From positions 20,313 through 84,312 of the forward strand of contig JBLIOI010000005.1 of the NCBI GenBank assembly GCA_047639675.1: a stretch of DNA of 64,000 nt, written 5' to 3'. The translations under genes were made by a program, and so were the position numbers. Of this stretch, positions 34,509 to 43,801 are shown one piece after another (the stretch's first letter is position 1; the number at the start of each line of letters is the position of its first letter). The notes beneath the pieces are model-generated. The model was not told the origin of the DNA. It was given only the letters and a program-made list of their open reading frames with translations, and did no database searches. This DNA comes from JABACD01 sp047639675 (GTDB lineage Bacteria; Planctomycetota; UBA1135; GCA-002686595).

Positions 34509-35747
34509 ATGAATGCACCGGAGCCCAACTTGACCCCTGGCGCTAGCCCCTCACCTCTCGTTCAGAAGCTTAATGAAGCGGATAGCCTGCGCAATAACGG
34601 CGACCCCGTTGGAGCCCTCGCAATCCTCGATCGAGTAGTGCAGGCCCATCCGAGTAACGCACGCGCTCTGAACGACATGGGCATCTGCCTGCGTCTTATC
34701 GGCGACCCGGTGAAGGCCGCAATGGTGCTGCGCAAAGCTCGTAAGCTGGCCCCGGATTCAGCGCAAATCGTCGCAAACCTGGCCAACTGCTTGCGCGATC
34801 AAGGCGATATGAACACTGCAATCAAGGCCTACCAGAAGGCCCTGCAGCTTCAACCAAACTTCGCCCTAGTGCACGCGGAACTAGGGGCTGTCTACCAGGC
34901 CGTAGGTAAACCCGACCAGGCTGTCCAATGCTACGAGAAAGCACTCAAGCTCAATCCCGACCATGGACAGACGCTAGCCAATCTCAGTTCGGCTAGCCTT
35001 GAGATTGGTGACCCGCAGCGAGCCTTAGACATGGCGAATCGGTCGTTGCTGCTCGCTCCGAAGGGTCGCCGAGCCCTCGCGGTTAAGTCGATTGCCTTGC
35101 ACGAGTTGGGCCAAATCGAAGAAGCATCCGAGCTGGTCGATCTCGCCTGGGTTCGTCCGTTTCCTTTCCAGGCCGTTGAGGGCTATGCGAGTGTTGATTC
35201 CTTCAACGAAGCACTGTCTGAACACGTAACCAGGCATCCGAGTTTGGAGTACGAGCCTTCCAATCGCTCGACCAAAAAGGGCGAGCAAACCGGTGAGCTA
35301 CTGAATGAGCCCAAGGGTCCCGTCGCGCAATTGGAGAAGATGATCGAGGAGAGCGTTGAGAAATTCCTCGACGACTTGCCCAAAGATCGAGCCCATCCTT
35401 ACCTCACCCATCGACCGAAAGGCTTTCGCTTGAACATTTGGGGGACGCGACTTGGCGCGCAAGGCCACCAATACGAGCACATTCACCCTGGCGGTTGGGT
35501 CAGCGGCGTGTATTACGCACAACTCCCGCCGGACATGTCCTCATCCAGCGAACAGCATGCGGGCTGGATTCAATTCGGCGGCGCGCCCAAGGGTTCTAAG
35601 TTAGAGCGGGAACGCCCGCTGCGGTTAATCGAACCCAAGCAGGGCACGCTCGTGCTATTCCCGTCCTACTACTACCACCGCACGCTGCCTTTTGAGAGCG
35701 AGACGAAGCGCATCAGCATTGCTTTTGATGCGATTCCGGAAGACTAG
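34509..35747 (+). CDS. TPR protein with C-terminal 2OG-Fe(II) oxygenase-type domain
   Basis: 412 residues. Residues about 15-215 contain five to six tetratricopeptide repeats (AILDRVVQAHPSNARALND, AYQKALQLQPNFALVHAEL, CYEKALKLNPDHGQTLANL). The C-terminal roughly 110 residues match the TPR-linked 2OG-Fe(II) oxygenase family: RLNIWGTRLGAQGHQYEHIH, HPGGWVSGVYYAQLP, then LVLFPSYYYHRTLPF and RISIAFDAIPED. The two His-containing segments supply probable iron ligands, and the late Arg the oxoglutarate contact. Cytoplasmic; substrate unknown, perhaps a protein or nucleotide sugar. It converges tail to tail with the SGNH hydrolase gene with no gap. Confidence 0.85.
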   Translation: MNAPEPNLTPGASPSPLVQKLNEADSLRNNGDPVGALAILDRVVQAHPSNARALNDMGICLRLIGDPVKAAMVLRKARKLAPDSAQIVANLANCLRDQGDMNTAIKAYQKALQLQPNFALVHAELGAVYQAVGKPDQAVQCYEKALKLNPDHGQTLANLSSASLEIGDPQRALDMANRSLLLAPKGRRALAVKSIALHELGQIEEASELVDLAWVRPFPFQAVEGYASVDSFNEALSEHVTRHPSLEYEPSNRSTKKGEQTGELLNEPKGPVAQLEKMIEESVEKFLDDLPKDRAHPYLTHRPKGFRLNIWGTRLGAQGHQYEHIHPGGWVSGVYYAQLPPDMSSSSEQHAGWIQFGGAPKGSKLERERPLRLIEPKQGTLVLFPSYYYHRTLPFESETKRISIAFDAIPED

Positions 35748-37100
35748 TTACTGCGAAGAGCCGACCAAACCACTCTCTAGCAAGTGATCCGCCAGCACCT
35801 TCCCCACGAATGAGTGCCCGCGTTCGTTCCAGTGCGGGTCAGACTCGAAGACTAAGGGGAATTCCTCCGTCGCTTGGAAGGCAGGTAGCATGCTGAAGAT
35901 CGGGTAGTCCACTCGCGAGCGCGCTTCCTCGAAGAAGTTAAAATACTCCATCTGGAAGGGCTCATTGCGTGAGTACTCTGAACTCTCCCAGTTCGACGGA
36001 CACTCCTTGGGATTCCAGTGGGGAAAGCGCGGCGTCACCACTAACAAGAAATCAGCTCCGATCTCCGCGGCGCCCTTCGCGATCTCGCTGACGTTATCCA
36101 GCGTAGATTCAAAGTAGGGGCGCGTATCCTCAAGCGGATGGCGAAAGATGAAGAAGCGATTCCTTTCAGTCACTCCACCGATCTCGAGCTTGAAATCGTA
36201 GTAGTCGTACTCTTCCTCGTCGTTTCCGCCGAAGCGGCTTGCGAGAAGCTCGAAGGGTCGTTCGAAGTAAGGCTGCAAGCTTCCGTAGAGCAAGCCATAG
36301 GTCTTAGGCAACGGATCGTTGGGCAGAATCCGGAAGCTGTCGTCAGCTCCTAGTTCGCCCGCGTACTTGTAGTCGTCACCGATGTCCGTCGCATCCAAGC
36401 AGAGGATCACCAAGGTGGGCTTGTAGACCTCAAGCTTTCGTTTGAGCAACCGCGCCTGTAGGAGCGGCGAGTAACTCACGAGCCCCGCATTCATCACGGC
36501 AATGTCCTGTTCCGAATTTGAGCCACGCTTTCTCAGGAGCTGTTCAGCCACTCGCACGAAAGTCCTTTCCTGCCTGACTCGAAATCCAAAGGTGAATGAA
36601 TCTCCGAGGACCACAACGCGCTCTTCGTGCTCGCCGAAAGTCAGGGGTGTGTAATCCGTGCGGAGGCCGTCTTGATTGGTGCGCACCACAATCGAGTGCC
36701 CTTCTTGTTCACCGCAGTACATCTCTTGATCGGCGGCGTAGCCATGATGGAACTCCGCCGAGCTTTCCCCGCGGTAAGAGGCAAAGGTTCTTTCAGGGTG
36801 AAGGAAACGCAAAGCCAGCTCGGCAAGAGAGAGGGAGGCAATTGCGGAAATCAAAAATAGCCAAAGCTGCTTCTTGCGACGGCGCACACCTGTCCAACAG
36901 ATATACGCGACACACAAGAGCCCCCAATACACAACCAATGAACCGCTGTAGGTGCGATCCAGACTGCCATCCGACGCCAAGAAGTCGAGCCAACCTAATC
37001 CCACCGAGAGCATGATGGCAACCACTACGGCGCTCCCTGCAATCAGCAGCTTGGCCACCACGCCATACTTGCCCGATTCGCTTCCTTCTGACACTTCCAT
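35748..37100 (-). CDS. Membrane-anchored SGNH/GDSL-type hydrolase
   Basis: 450 residues from ATG. Three N-terminal hydrophobic segments (about 17-40, 52-72 and 78-96) precede a periplasmic SGNH domain. Block I reads VVLGDSFTFGFRVRQERTF with the nucleophilic Ser, the block III-like Gly/Asn region is VMNAGLVSYSPLLQ, and block V is SDPHWNERGHSFVG with the catalytic Asp-x-x-His. Such proteins add or remove O-acyl groups on envelope glycans. The gene lies about 30 bases downstream of an acyltransferase-3 gene on the same strand, so the pair probably forms an O-acylation module, as with OafA-type systems. Confidence 0.85.
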   Translation of the reverse strand: MEVSEGSESGKYGVVAKLLIAGSAVVVAIMLSVGLGWLDFLASDGSLDRTYSGSLVVYWGLLCVAYICWTGVRRRKKQLWLFLISAIASLSLAELALRFLHPERTFASYRGESSAEFHHGYAADQEMYCGEQEGHSIVVRTNQDGLRTDYTPLTFGEHEERVVVLGDSFTFGFRVRQERTFVRVAEQLLRKRGSNSEQDIAVMNAGLVSYSPLLQARLLKRKLEVYKPTLVILCLDATDIGDDYKYAGELGADDSFRILPNDPLPKTYGLLYGSLQPYFERPFELLASRFGGNDEEEYDYYDFKLEIGGVTERNRFFIFRHPLEDTRPYFESTLDNVSEIAKGAAEIGADFLLVVTPRFPHWNPKECPSNWESSEYSRNEPFQMEYFNFFEEARSRVDYPIFSMLPAFQATEEFPLVFESDPHWNERGHSFVGKVLADHLLESGLVGSSQ

Positions 37101-37131
37101 CAACCTAGATTGGTGACGAATGACCAGCGAG

Positions 37132-38259
37132 TCAAGGCAGTGCTCGCTTAGGTGCCTTGAGAATGAAGGGAACTTCGCACAGTCGATAGAACGGATAGGT
37201 CGCCAAAGTCGTGGCTACAATCGTGATTAGCATGCCAGTCAAGCTCAACCGCGCGATTCCCATTTGTGTCACAAACATGAGGACAAGGACCATCACCTTC
37301 GCATGCATCAAATACAGCGAGTAGGAGATCTTTCCCAGTCCAACAAGTCCGGAACGGAACCAGGCCAAGACACCCTTCAATGGTTTATCCAACCAGTTAT
37401 CGATTGGGCGCAAGAAGACCAACCCGACTGTAGAGAGACCGGCGAAGGCTTGAGCGTGCATGTCGGCCAGACCGAAACCAATTACGCCAAGCCCTGCGGC
37501 GAAAACCGACAAGCCAAAGACAACTCCGCCGCGCGAAGCCCTCGGCTCCCAGCCCTTTTCAAATACGAGGAAAAGGGCAACGCCCATGGCAAACATGGGC
37601 CAGTAGGGCAGGAAAATTCCCGTGAGATACATTCCTGGCTGAAATGCAGCCGCAATTCCGAGCAAGGTAGTCACACCCAGCACGGGCATCAGAAAACGCC
37701 GGCGCAGTAGACCGAGTCCAATGACCAGGTAGAACTGAACTTCGAGCGCCAAGGTCCAATAAACTGCATTCACTGCGGCGAACTTCGATTCAATCTGATC
37801 AAAGCCGGGCTCAAAAATTTGAGCCATGCTGAAGTACTTTAGCCAGTCCAACGAATCAAAGCCCATGTAGCGCGGGTTTGGCTGTTCGAAGGATCCGCTC
37901 TTGAGTTGGCTGATCAAAGCCATCACCCAAGGCAAGGCGAGCACCGCAAGTATCGAGAGAATAAACGGCGGGTAGATACGCGACAGCCGGCGCTTCATGT
38001 AATTCGCAGTCGACTCGTTGCGGCGAATTGCAGAACGAGCCGACGCCATCATGCAGTAGCCAGAAACCACGAAGAATAGGGGTACTCCGAGGTAGCCTTT
38101 CTCTACAAGGTTCCAGACAACGGGCAAATTCTCACGCAATTCATCCCAACGGGGATAGTGATAGGTGAATACCCATAGGGCCGCGAGTCCGCGGACGATG
38201 TCAAGCAGTCGGTAATGCAAGGCGGTGGGTCGCTGGACAGAAAGCGAGCCCCTAGACAC
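37132..38259 (-). CDS. Acyltransferase family 3 (OafA/NodX-like) membrane protein
   Basis: 375 residues from a GTG start. Roughly ten hydrophobic helices. The family signature at the start is LHYRLLDIVRGLAALWVFTYHY, with the conserved Arg and the catalytic His in TYHYP; PLFFVVSGYCMMASARSAI and MKRRLSRIYPPFILSIL follow. Such enzymes move acyl groups, usually acetyl, across the inner membrane onto O-antigen, peptidoglycan or exopolysaccharide. The SGNH protein encoded just downstream may complete the transfer in the periplasm. Target glycan not determinable. Confidence 0.92.
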   Translation of the reverse strand: MSRGSLSVQRPTALHYRLLDIVRGLAALWVFTYHYPRWDELRENLPVVWNLVEKGYLGVPLFFVVSGYCMMASARSAIRRNESTANYMKRRLSRIYPPFILSILAVLALPWVMALISQLKSGSFEQPNPRYMGFDSLDWLKYFSMAQIFEPGFDQIESKFAAVNAVYWTLALEVQFYLVIGLGLLRRRFLMPVLGVTTLLGIAAAFQPGMYLTGIFLPYWPMFAMGVALFLVFEKGWEPRASRGGVVFGLSVFAAGLGVIGFGLADMHAQAFAGLSTVGLVFLRPIDNWLDKPLKGVLAWFRSGLVGLGKISYSLYLMHAKVMVLVLMFVTQMGIARLSLTGMLITIVATTLATYPFYRLCEVPFILKAPKRALP

Positions 38260-38328
38260 TGAGCGCTCACTCGTAATCCGTCAAGGACTAGAGGCCTTGA
38301 AATGAAAACCAAATCTGCCAGACAGCAA

Positions 38329-40158
38329 TCATTTTAGGCTATCCAGGATCACCTTGGCCAGCACTGGTCCGATACCAGGCAGAGCACCGATTTCCTCGAC
38401 GCTGGCTTGCTTGACTCCGGCGACGCTCCCAAAGCGGCGCAGGAGCTCCTTGCGCTTGACGGCACCCACTCCCGGAACCGAATCGAGCTGTGAACGAATC
38501 TTGCCGCGTTCCTTCCGATGATAGGTGATTGCGAAGCGGTGCGCCTCGTCGCGGATACGCTCAAAGAGGTGCCGCACAGCAGTGTGTTCGCCGAGCGGCA
38601 AAGGCTCTTCCACTTCAGGCAAGAAGATGCGTTCCTCGCTGGCAGACTTGCGCTTGCCCCCCACCTTTCTCTCGCTGCGAGCTTTAGCTAGGCCAACGAA
38701 GCTGACCTGCCAAGCGCCGGTTTCATCCCGAGCAGCCAGCGCTGAATCAAGTTGCGCACGACCTCCATCGATCACAACCAAGTCGGGTAAGTCGTTTTCA
38801 TCAATGCCCCGGCGTAAACTCCGCCGGACCACCTCACGCATCGAGGCGAAGTCATCTTGACCCTCCACCTCGCGAATCTTGAATCGCCGGTATCCGGAAC
38901 GGTCGGAAATGCCGCGACGAAAGCGAACCCGGCTGGCTACGACGTGCGAGCTCTGCAGATTGGAAATGTCAAAGCAATCAATCACTTCGGGAGCCGTGGG
39001 TAAATCCAGAAGAGTCTCCAGATCGCGGATCAATGAGTCGCCAGTCAGCTCTTCACGCATTAGCTGAGCCAAGGTAGTACTCGCGTTTTCACAGGCGATG
39101 CCTAACATACGGGCGCGATCGCCGCTGCTCGGAACGAGCAACTTCACACCCTTGCCGAGCGTCGCGGCGAGCAACTCGCTGTCTGCACATTCGCAAACAG
39201 TCAGTATTTCCGTGGGTACGGCGCGGCGGCCAGCGGCGTACAACGCGGTGAGCACATTGTGCATCAACTCCTCGTCGGAAAGCTCGGAGCGAAAGCGGTG
39301 CGATCGGCTCTCGCTCAGACGTCCCTCGCGAAAGGCCAAGCGGTGAATGACCGCCTCGTCGCCAACCCGCGCCAAGCCCAAAACATCACGCTCTATCTTG
39401 TCGCTGGGACGCACGCCCTGGCCTTCGACAGTCCGGCGAAGTGCCTTCAAGCGATCGCGCCAACCGGCCGCTCGCTCGTAGTCCAAGGACTCGGAAGCCT
39501 CCAGCATCCGGCCTTCCAGATCCTCCTGCAACACTTGGGTTTCGCCCGAGAGAATACGCACAGCACTTTCAACTAGTTCGGCGTACTGCTCCGTACTGAT
39601 CTCATCCACGCAGGGCGCTGAGCACAACCCGATCTGGTGCTTGAGACACGGACGACTGCGGTTGTTCAGGACCGAATCGGGACAATCACGCAAGGGTACA
39701 ACTCGGTGTAAGTCCGAGAGTGTGTGACGAATGGCGCCTGCAGACGCAAAGGGCCCAAAGAAACGCGACCTGCCAGCTTGCTTACCTTCCTTCGGACTGT
39801 GAGCCCGGACCAGTTTGAGCCGTGGAAAACGCTCGTCACGATCAAGCCGCAGCATCAAGAACGACTTGTCGTCCTTGAGGCGCACATTGTGCAGCGGTTT
39901 GTGTTGCTTGATCAGCGCATCTTCGAGAAGCAGCGCTTCAGACTCGGTGCGCGTGACAATGATCTCGACTTGGGTCGCATCGCGCTCGAGGAAACGGATT
40001 GACAAGCGGCCATCACCTCCCGGGCGGCGATAGCTACTCAGTCGCGCACGCAGATCTCTAGCCTTTCCGATGTAGAGCATCTTGCCTGCCGCATCCCGAA
40101 ACAGATACACCCCAGGGCGCCTGACCACGCCGTCCATCGACCACATCGGTCCGCTCAA
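38329..40158 (-). CDS. uvrC: Excinuclease ABC subunit C
   Basis: 609 residues, standard length. The N-terminal GIY-YIG nuclease is seen as GVYLFRDAAGKMLYIGKARD (3' incision). The Cys-rich stretch NRSRPCLKHQIGLCSAPCVD, the UVR helix pair EASESLDYERAAGWRDRLKA (UvrB contact), and the RNase H-like 5' nuclease (IDCFDISNLQSSHVVASRV, LVVIDGGRAQLDSAL) follow. Tandem helix-hairpin-helix motifs close the protein (VPGVGAVKRKELL, LPGIGPVLAKVIL). The ATG overlaps the uvrB stop by four bases, so translation of the two is coupled. Works in nucleotide excision repair. Confidence 0.97.
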   Translation of the reverse strand: MSGPMWSMDGVVRRPGVYLFRDAAGKMLYIGKARDLRARLSSYRRPGGDGRLSIRFLERDATQVEIIVTRTESEALLLEDALIKQHKPLHNVRLKDDKSFLMLRLDRDERFPRLKLVRAHSPKEGKQAGRSRFFGPFASAGAIRHTLSDLHRVVPLRDCPDSVLNNRSRPCLKHQIGLCSAPCVDEISTEQYAELVESAVRILSGETQVLQEDLEGRMLEASESLDYERAAGWRDRLKALRRTVEGQGVRPSDKIERDVLGLARVGDEAVIHRLAFREGRLSESRSHRFRSELSDEELMHNVLTALYAAGRRAVPTEILTVCECADSELLAATLGKGVKLLVPSSGDRARMLGIACENASTTLAQLMREELTGDSLIRDLETLLDLPTAPEVIDCFDISNLQSSHVVASRVRFRRGISDRSGYRRFKIREVEGQDDFASMREVVRRSLRRGIDENDLPDLVVIDGGRAQLDSALAARDETGAWQVSFVGLAKARSERKVGGKRKSASEERIFLPEVEEPLPLGEHTAVRHLFERIRDEAHRFAITYHRKERGKIRSQLDSVPGVGAVKRKELLRRFGSVAGVKQASVEEIGALPGIGPVLAKVILDSLK

Positions 40159-42215
40159 CGGCTGAGTTCCATACTCTCTAGCTCACGCAAGCGATCACGC
40201 ACCCGCGCCGCTTCTTCAAACGCCAACTCGCCTGCAGCGCGCAGCATATCTGCACGCAATTTTTCGATCTCGGCTCGTAGGCGGGGCATTTTCCATCTAG
40301 ACGCAGGATCCTCTGTACCCTTGGAACCACCACCGGAGTCAAGCTCTGGCGTGTCCGCATAGTCCATGGCGTACATGGCTTCGATTCCGTCGCGCACAGG
40401 CTTGATGATTGTCTTCGGAACAATACCCTGCTCGGTGTTGTAGATATCTTGAAGCACGCGCCGGCGCTCAACTTCGTCCAAGCAGGTTTGCATAGACTTG
40501 GTCACCTTATCCGCGTACATGATCACACGTCCCTCGACGTTACGCGCGGCTCGACCACAGGTTTGAATCAGAGAGGTGTGCGATCGCAGGAAGCCCTCCT
40601 TATCCGCATCCAAGATGGCAACGAGCGCCACCTCCGGCAGGTCGAGACCCTCGCGCAGGAGGTTGATACCCACCAATACATCAAACTCGCCCAAGCGCAA
40701 GTCACGCAAAATCGCGGAACGCTCGAGAGCATCGATTTCCGAGTGCAAGTAGCGGACCCGCACGTTCAACTCCTCGAAGTAAGTGGTCAACTCTTCCGAG
40801 GAACGCTTGGTGAGGGTCGTCACGAGCACTCGCCAACCGTCCTTGACCGTCTTGCGGATCTGCCCCAAGAGATCGTCCACTTGCGTGCGTGCGGGGCGAA
40901 CTTCGATTTGCGGATCCAAAAGACCCGTAGGCCGCACGATTTGTTCAGAGATGTGACCTTCACTGTTTTTGAGTTCGTACGCCCCTGGCGTCGCTGAAAC
41001 GTAGATCACCTGATTGAGGCAAGTCTTCCATTCCTCGAATTGCAGCGGGCGGTTGTCCAAGGCGCTCGGCAAACGAAATCCGTGCTCCACCAGGTTCGTC
41101 TTGCGAGAACGGTCGCCCTTATACATGGCTCCGACCTGCGGAACGGAGACGTGACTCTCGTCGATGAACATCAACCAGTCTTCTGGAAAGTAATCGAGCA
41201 AAGTCGAGGGTGGTTCCCCGGTACGCCTACCATCCATATACACCGAGTAATTCTCGATTCCGTTGCAAACACCAGTTTCGCGCATCATCTCCAAGTCGTA
41301 GCGCGTGCGCTGCTCAAGCCTTTGCGCCTCCAAGAACTTATCGTTCTTGTTGAAGTCAAGCAGTCGCTCATCCAGGTCTGCCGAGATCTTGTCAAGAGCC
41401 TGAGTGACACGATCCTGAGGTGTCACGTAGTGGTTGGCAGGATAGAGGGTCACCCGTTCTCGCTCACCAAGGATCGTCCCCAAGAGCGGATTGGCAATCA
41501 TGATGTTCTCGATCTCATCACCGAACATCTCGATGCGGATCACAGAATCTTCTTCGTAGGCCGGGAAGACCTCGATTACGTCGCCGCGCGCGCGAAAGGT
41601 TCCGCGACGAAAATCTAAATTGTTACGCGCGTATTGCATCTGCGTTAAGCGCCGTAACAGAGTGTCCCTCTCTATCTGGTCGCCGACGGCGATCTCATAG
41701 GCCATCTCGCGATAGTTGCTCGGAGATCCAAGCCCGTAGATGCAAGAAACGGACGCCACAATCAGTACATCGCGTCGCTCGAGTAATGAACGCGTTGCAC
41801 TGTTGCGCAGGCGTTCGATGTTCTCATTTCGACTCGCATCCTTCTCGATGAAGGTGTCCGTCGAAGCCACGTAAGCTTCGGGCTGGTAGTAGTCGTAATA
41901 GCTGACGAAATACTCGACCGCATTGTTCGGGAACAGGTCGCGGAACTCCGCGTAGAGCTGAGCCGCCAGAGTTTTGTTGGGCGAGAGCACCAGGGTCGGG
42001 CGATTCAGCTCCTCGATCACCGCCGCCATGGTGTAAGTCTTACCGGAGCCTGTGATCCCCAAAAGGCATTGATCTGGGGCACCACTCTCGCCCCCCGCGA
42101 CCAATTCCCGGATCGCTTGAGGTTGATCGCCCGATGCCTCAAAGGGGCATACCAACTGGAACCGACCGGGCTCTGCCGCCCCGCTATGCCCACTCTTTCC
42201 TATTTCTTCACCCAC
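40155..42215 (-). CDS. uvrB: Excinuclease ABC subunit B
   Basis: 686 residues from a GTG start. Walker A LGITGSGKTYTMAAVIEE, the beta-hairpin region EYFVSYYDYYQPEAYVAS, motif II FIDESHVSVPQ, and the helicase C-terminal half with VGINLLREGLDLPEVAL and QTCGRAARNVEGRVIMYAD are all present. The C-terminal UVR motif (GELAFEEAARVRDRLRELE) is the UvrC-binding helix pair. It verifies damage after UvrA loading and presents DNA to UvrC. No uvrA lies in the window. Upstream of uvrC in a two-gene operon. Confidence 0.98.
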   Translation of the reverse strand: MGEEIGKSGHSGAAEPGRFQLVCPFEASGDQPQAIRELVAGGESGAPDQCLLGITGSGKTYTMAAVIEELNRPTLVLSPNKTLAAQLYAEFRDLFPNNAVEYFVSYYDYYQPEAYVASTDTFIEKDASRNENIERLRNSATRSLLERRDVLIVASVSCIYGLGSPSNYREMAYEIAVGDQIERDTLLRRLTQMQYARNNLDFRRGTFRARGDVIEVFPAYEEDSVIRIEMFGDEIENIMIANPLLGTILGERERVTLYPANHYVTPQDRVTQALDKISADLDERLLDFNKNDKFLEAQRLEQRTRYDLEMMRETGVCNGIENYSVYMDGRRTGEPPSTLLDYFPEDWLMFIDESHVSVPQVGAMYKGDRSRKTNLVEHGFRLPSALDNRPLQFEEWKTCLNQVIYVSATPGAYELKNSEGHISEQIVRPTGLLDPQIEVRPARTQVDDLLGQIRKTVKDGWRVLVTTLTKRSSEELTTYFEELNVRVRYLHSEIDALERSAILRDLRLGEFDVLVGINLLREGLDLPEVALVAILDADKEGFLRSHTSLIQTCGRAARNVEGRVIMYADKVTKSMQTCLDEVERRRVLQDIYNTEQGIVPKTIIKPVRDGIEAMYAMDYADTPELDSGGGSKGTEDPASRWKMPRLRAEIEKLRADMLRAAGELAFEEAARVRDRLRELESMELSR

Positions 42216-42394
42216 GGGGGGATCCTAACCTGTAGTCCCGCATCATTCTGGAGGTATTCCAGAGCTCTCGGCCAGCTTGCGCCTGGGAGGGGCAGAGCTT
42301 ATCTTTTGCGCCTTCCTGGACCCCTGGGGCCTCGACCAGCGGCCTCGCAGTAACGCGTCGCGCGCCCCCCTCTTCTCATCCCTGGACATCCCGC

Positions 42395-43720
42395 ATGATC
42401 ATCGAATGCCCCGCCTGCGGCGCCCGCGCCAAACTCCCCGACAATAAGGAGGGAGCCAAGGTTCGTTGCACTGAGTGTGAAAGAGTCTATGTGGCCAGGG
42501 ACCCGGCCAGCCGGCGCTCCAGTAGTACCGCCAAGTCGCGCAACAGTTCCGCCATGCCAATCGGTATCGGTGCTGCCGTTATCGCCGTCGTAATGGTCAT
42601 TGTGATGAACAGAGATCATAGCGAGGCTAAGGACGTTCCCAAGGCACCCCCAATTGTTCCGAACGTCGCAGTTGAGTCAGTCGACCCGAATGGGTGGGAA
42701 TCAGAACTCGTGCTTGCCGTTCGCGGACTGCACAAGCTGGCCGCCGAGCGCGATGGATTCAATCTGTCCAACCAGATTTCATTCCCCCACGTCTGGGCGC
42801 GACTGCAAGTTGCCGAAGGCGAAGAAATAGCCACAACGCTAGACGTGACTGGCTACGAGGAACTCGTCAGTGCGGATATCGATGTGATCAAGGGCGACGT
42901 GATCAACTTCTTGCACTCGGAGGAAGGAGCCAACCTTCCAGGCAACTGGACCCCCTTCGACGGTTCAGTCATCGCACAAGATGACGAGACGGCTCTGATC
43001 CGTTTGGCCATCGAGCCCCGCGACGAAGCCTATGGTGTTGGTACACGCAACATCGAGTGGCGCTTGGTCAAAGACGGCGGCAAATGGAAAGCTTGGTATT
43101 GGGAACGCTACATCTCTCCCGACGAAGCTAAATCGATGCGCACTGCGCGCAAGAAGAGCTACAAGCAAAAGACACTCACCGACGGTTCGATCGTGATCGA
43201 AGGCGAGCCCAAGCCGATTCCGTACATGGAAGAGACCAGCTTGGAGCTGCGCACGGAGATCGACGCACTGATCGCAAAGCTGATCGATTTAGAACTGCCC
43301 GCCAAGGAATTGTCCAAGGTACGTGGCGAACTGGAGCTACAAGGAAAGCACGCTATTCCGCCCCTCTTGACCACGTTCTACCACATGAGTCAAGCTGGCT
43401 TCCCGGACATGGATGCAGCTATCCAGGCGCAGATCGTGCACCAGATGCTCGGCGACTTGACTGGCTATGTCACCAGCTTCAAAGCCCACGACGCCCTCGG
43501 CGCCACCCAAGAACGGCGCGATAGCGGCGTGCGTCAATGGTGGGGTTGGTACGAGAAGCACTTCAAGAAATTTGAAGCCCGCGAGGAGTCCGTCGACGGG
43601 CTCGAAGAGAACCTCAAGTTCGGTAGCGAGCGCGAGCGTGCTGAGTACGAACGCAGCAAGCGTATGATCGAGCAAGAAGAAGCTGACAAGGCTTTGAAAG
43701 CCAAGAACAAAGACATCTAA
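42395..43720 (+). CDS. Zinc-ribbon membrane protein with helical periplasmic domain
   Basis: 441 residues. An N-terminal MJ0042-type zinc ribbon (IIECPACGARAKLP, VRCTECERVYVARD) is cytoplasmic. A transmembrane helix follows at about 50-70 (IGIGAAVIAVVMVIVMN). The long extracytoplasmic part ends in a HEAT-like pair (ELQGKHAIPPLLTTFYHM), then LTGYVTSFKAHDAL and the Trp cluster RQWWGWYEKHFKK. A charged tail closes the protein. No enzyme motif. The next gene has the same zinc ribbon-membrane helix-helical domain plan, suggesting duplication. Function unknown. Confidence 0.75.
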   Translation: MIIECPACGARAKLPDNKEGAKVRCTECERVYVARDPASRRSSSTAKSRNSSAMPIGIGAAVIAVVMVIVMNRDHSEAKDVPKAPPIVPNVAVESVDPNGWESELVLAVRGLHKLAAERDGFNLSNQISFPHVWARLQVAEGEEIATTLDVTGYEELVSADIDVIKGDVINFLHSEEGANLPGNWTPFDGSVIAQDDETALIRLAIEPRDEAYGVGTRNIEWRLVKDGGKWKAWYWERYISPDEAKSMRTARKKSYKQKTLTDGSIVIEGEPKPIPYMEETSLELRTEIDALIAKLIDLELPAKELSKVRGELELQGKHAIPPLLTTFYHMSQAGFPDMDAAIQAQIVHQMLGDLTGYVTSFKAHDALGATQERRDSGVRQWWGWYEKHFKKFEAREESVDGLEENLKFGSERERAEYERSKRMIEQEEADKALKAKNKDI

Positions 43721-43801
43721 CCCAGACGTTGCTAACGCCAACGTCCAACTGATCCCCGACGGGGCCTTCGGGCCTGTCAATAAACCTCAGCCATCCCCTC
43801 C

